Source: Ancylobacter amanitiformis (GTDB lineage Bacteria; Pseudomonadota; Alphaproteobacteria; Rhizobiales; Xanthobacteraceae). From it: a DNA stretch of 64,000 nucleotides. The position numbers were made by a program, and so were the translations under genes. The notes under the pieces are model-generated. The model had not been told where the DNA came from. It ran no database searches and saw only the letters and a program-made list of their open reading frames with translations. The DNA is taken from NCBI RefSeq assembly GCF_030814815.1, contig NZ_JAUSVR010000001.1, forward strand, positions 248,001-312,000, read 5' to 3'. How positions within the stretch are numbered: position 1 is the stretch's first letter; each line of letters opens with the position of its first letter. Positions 59,314-64,000 of the stretch are shown piece by piece.

Positions 59314-60269
59314 TGTCGCATGGTTATGAAGCGGGCCGGCTCGACCTGCCCTTCGTCGGCATCTGCACTTTCGGCAAATACCCGCTGCAACTGGACTGGA
59401 ATGCCATTGACGCCGACGTCGCGGTGCTCGGCGCACCGTTCGACATGGGCACGCAGTGGCGCTCGGGCGCCCGCTCGGGTCCGCGCGCCATTCGCGAGGC
59501 TTCGACACTGTTTTCGTTCGGCCATTCCGGCGCCTATGACCACGAAGACGATATCACTTACCTTCCCGCCGGATCGACGCGCATCGTCGATATCGGCGAT
59601 GCCGACATGGTCCACACGGACACGCTCACCAGCCACGCCAACATCGAATATGCCGTGCGCAAGGTCCTCGCTGCCGGCGCGCTCCCGGTGGTGCTGGGCG
59701 GCGATCATTCGATCAATATCCCCTGCATCGAGGCGTTCTCGGAACAGGAGCCGATCCACATCGTGCAGTTCGACGCGCATCTCGACTTTGTCGACGAGCG
59801 GCACGGCGTCACCCGCGGCCATGGCAACCCGCTGCGCCGCGCCGCCGAGAAGCCCTATGTCACCGGCCTCACCCAACTCGGCATCCGCAACGTCTCCTCC
59901 ACCGCGCGCGAGGGCTATGAGGCGGCGCGGGCCATGGGTTCGGACATTCTGAGCGTGCGCCAGATCCGCAAGCTGGGCACCGAAGCGGTGCTGGCGCGCA
60001 TCCCCGAGGGCAAGCGCTATTACGTGACGCTCGACATTGACGGTTTCGATCCCTCCATCGCCCCCGGCACCGGCACGCCGAGCCATGGCGGCTTCACCTA
60101 TTACGAGGTGCTGGAACTGCTCGACGGGCTGGCCCGACGCGGCAGCGTGGTGGGGATCGACCTGGTGGAAGTGGCACGTGAATACGACCCTGCCGGCACG
60201 ACCGCGATCCTCGCCGCGCAGATTCTGCTCAACTTCATCGGTCGCATCCTGCACCATCGGCACCCGTGA
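59313..60269 (+). CDS. Ureohydrolase family protein, agmatinase-like (second of two)
   Basis: Also 318 aa, but clearly different from its neighbour. Metal motifs: GGDH at 129-132, DAHLDFVD from 154, DIDGFDPS from 241. The N-terminus (PFVGICTFGKYPLQLDW) and TQWRSGARSGPRAIREAST are typical of agmatinase/guanidinobutyrase relatives. The ATG shares one base with the TGA of the first copy. Two tandem, diverged copies could act on two guanidino positions of one substrate, or form a hetero-oligomer. Confidence 0.9.
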   Translation: MSHGYEAGRLDLPFVGICTFGKYPLQLDWNAIDADVAVLGAPFDMGTQWRSGARSGPRAIREASTLFSFGHSGAYDHEDDITYLPAGSTRIVDIGDADMVHTDTLTSHANIEYAVRKVLAAGALPVVLGGDHSINIPCIEAFSEQEPIHIVQFDAHLDFVDERHGVTRGHGNPLRRAAEKPYVTGLTQLGIRNVSSTAREGYEAARAMGSDILSVRQIRKLGTEAVLARIPEGKRYYVTLDIDGFDPSIAPGTGTPSHGGFTYYEVLELLDGLARRGSVVGIDLVEVAREYDPAGTTAILAAQILLNFIGRILHHRHP

Positions 60270-60614
60270 TGGAGGCGACGAACCCACACGAACAGAGGGC
60301 GCGCAGACAAGGGCGATGCGCGAAACAGGCACACTGGACAATCCAGGCTGCATCCGCGAGGAGGCCGTGAGGAGGGAGCCGGGCATTTGCGAAGACCACA
60401 TCGGCGACAAAGTCAAGGCTTCGCCCTACGCTGCCGGAAGCAGCAACAGAAAGGTATCCGGAAACGGACTGTTTCCGTTTTATTCGCCAAAACTTTAGAG
60501 CTGAACGAAAATCGCCTTCTTCTGGAGGCATGTGTAGCATAATAAACTATGAATCGAGTCCGGACGTTCGCGGCCGGGCTCGCGCGTTTGTTTGGGGATT
60601 AGGGGCATCTGCGC
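60270..60614. other. Intergenic region with a weak terminator-like hairpin
   Basis: 345 bp between the second ureohydrolase and the MarR-family gene. CGGAAAC-GGACT-GTTTCCG at 60459-60477 followed by TTTTATT on the plus strand could end the catabolic operon, although it is 190 bp from the stop. The MarR-family promoter should lie at 60490-60600. No gene seen. Confidence 0.5.
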
Positions 60615-61172
60615 ATGGCAAGCAAGCCGGCGACTGAAAATGACGGCGCCGAAAACGGCGAAGGACTGCAGTTACCATCCCTCGCTCCATCAACGAACGA
60701 GGCTAACGCGGAACAGGTCATCACTCATCTGGAGATCGCCCGGCTGATCGAGCGAGCGCATCGCCGCTTTCTCGACCTGCTGCGAATCGACCTTGCGCGG
60801 TTCGGAATCGACGACATCAGCCCGTCGCAGGTGATGCTGCTGTTCACCATCGGCAGCGACGAACTCTCCGTGCGCGACCTGCTGGAGCGCGGGCACTATC
60901 TCGGCTCCAATGCGTCGTACAATCTCAAGCAGCTTGTGGAGGCGGACTATGTGCACCGCTCGCCCTCGCTGCGCGATCGGCGCTCCGCCCGCCTGCGGCT
61001 GACGCCCAAGGCCGTGCAACTATGCGACGCCATCCGCTCGGTGCATGAGCAGGGCACGCGCACCGGCTCGCGTGACGAACCCGACGCTCAGGACATGTCG
61101 GTGACCTACAGCGTGTTGCGCCGGCTTGAAATCCTCTGGACCGGCATGCTGCGCTACGGCGAGAATGGCTAG
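60615..61172 (+). CDS. MarR-family transcriptional regulator (LdtR-like)
   Basis: 185-aa winged-helix regulator. A polar N-terminal tail of about 35 residues precedes the MarR fold: RRFLDLLRIDLARFGIDDIS, then PSQVMLLFTIGSDELSVRDL and the recognition region GHYLGSNASYNLKQLVEADY with wing SLRDRRSARLRL. The YLGSNxSYN stretch resembles LdtR, a conserved Hyphomicrobiales regulator that in Liberibacter controls an L,D-transpeptidase and stress tolerance. This identification is from memory of the motif; no transpeptidase gene is nearby. Confidence 0.78.
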   Translation: MASKPATENDGAENGEGLQLPSLAPSTNEANAEQVITHLEIARLIERAHRRFLDLLRIDLARFGIDDISPSQVMLLFTIGSDELSVRDLLERGHYLGSNASYNLKQLVEADYVHRSPSLRDRRSARLRLTPKAVQLCDAIRSVHEQGTRTGSRDEPDAQDMSVTYSVLRRLEILWTGMLRYGENG

Positions 61173-61479
61173 TTGACGGAACGTACCGCCCGCGTGCCGG
61201 GCGGTACGGAAGGTGCCCAACCCATCCAGAGACCCCCAGCATCCAGAGACCGCGGCATCCAGAGACCGCCGAGCGAGGACAGCGCGACTTCCGGCCGGAG
61301 GTCGCGCTGTTTGCCTATGAGGCGTTTCGTCCGGGCGTATTCGTCTCCATTCTGGCCACCGCAGCCGGCCAGAATACCCGGCGCGGCCTGAAGGCGGGCA
61401 GCCGTCGCCCCCGGTGCCGGCGAGCGGAGCACCGCCCCGCTTTTTCAACACCCGCACGCCCAGCGCCCGATTCGGCCGA
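61173..61479. other. Intergenic region with short tandem repeats and a terminator hairpin
   Basis: 307 bp between convergent marR and pgm genes. CATCCAGAGACC occurs three times (61223, 61240, 61256). A 12-bp stem (AGCGCGACTTCC paired with GGAGGTCGCGCT, one G-T pair, GGCC loop) at 61281-61308 is followed by GTTTGCC and may terminate marR transcripts. No gene seen. Confidence 0.6.
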
Positions 61480-63228
<1,749 letters not shown>

Positions 63229-63231
63229 GGA

Positions 63232-64000
<769 letters not shown>

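Overview
The window is GC-rich, densely coded chromosomal DNA from an alphaproteobacterium. Gene content and order (trigger factor, clpP, clpX, lon, hupB and tRNA-Val in a row; nnr-glnB-glnA; rplM-rpsI; a HAD phosphatase with an ATP12 chaperone) point to Hyphomicrobiales. The best guess is Xanthobacteraceae (Ancylobacter/Starkeya/Xanthobacter-like), inferred without any database search. No phage, insertion sequence, CRISPR array or rRNA gene was seen. Several intergenic palindromic repeats of the kind scattered through Hyphomicrobiales genomes are present.

Layout. 1-5.0 kb: a ribose-type sugar ABC importer (permease cut by the window edge) divergent from a GntR/FCD regulator, with a perfect 11-bp-arm palindrome between them. 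5.1-13.8 kb: a complete five-step histidine utilisation locus. hutC stands alone; hutI-hutH-hutG-hutU-hutD run leftward; hutF and a RidA-family gene run rightward. Two copies of one 17-bp sequence holding the GTnTAnAC HutC-type operator mark both control regions. 13.9-19.0 kb: a NitT/TauT-type ABC importer with two permeases and a fumarylpyruvate-hydrolase-like enzyme, divergent from a second GntR/FCD regulator. 19.2-20.4 kb: acetate kinase. 20.4-29.1 kb: an exopolysaccharide assembly/export block (Wzc-type tyrosine kinase, Wza-type export lipoprotein, Wzy-type polymerase, outer-membrane barrel, metallophosphatase, two proteins of unknown function) with no glycosyltransferase. 29.1-29.9 kb: a gene-poor, more AT-rich stretch.

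29.9-47.2 kb is housekeeping: ATP12 chaperone, HAD phosphatase, tRNA-Val(UAC), HU, Lon, ClpX, ClpP, trigger factor, tRNA-Leu(UAG), NAD(P)HX repair enzyme, GlnB and glutamine synthetase (with a good sigma-54 promoter match), two tandem paralogous membrane diguanylate cyclases, and ribosomal proteins S9 and L13. 47.3-54.8 kb: a thioesterase, a CoA-binding protein, a dual-specificity-type phosphatase, O-acetylhomoserine sulfhydrylase, a DUF1127 small protein, TrmFO, an unusual kinase-like protein fused to an AMP-binding-enzyme C-terminal domain, and a nucleotide-sugar epimerase.

54.8-60.3 kb is the most intriguing part: a LysR regulator divergent from two short-chain dehydrogenases, a creatininase-family amidohydrolase and two ureohydrolases (agmatinase family). 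It looks like a catabolic operon for a guanidino compound whose substrate cannot be read from sequence; a diguanidino cyclitol such as streptidine is one speculative possibility. 60.6 kb to the end: a MarR-family regulator, phosphoglucomutase and the 3' part of glucose-6-phosphate isomerase.
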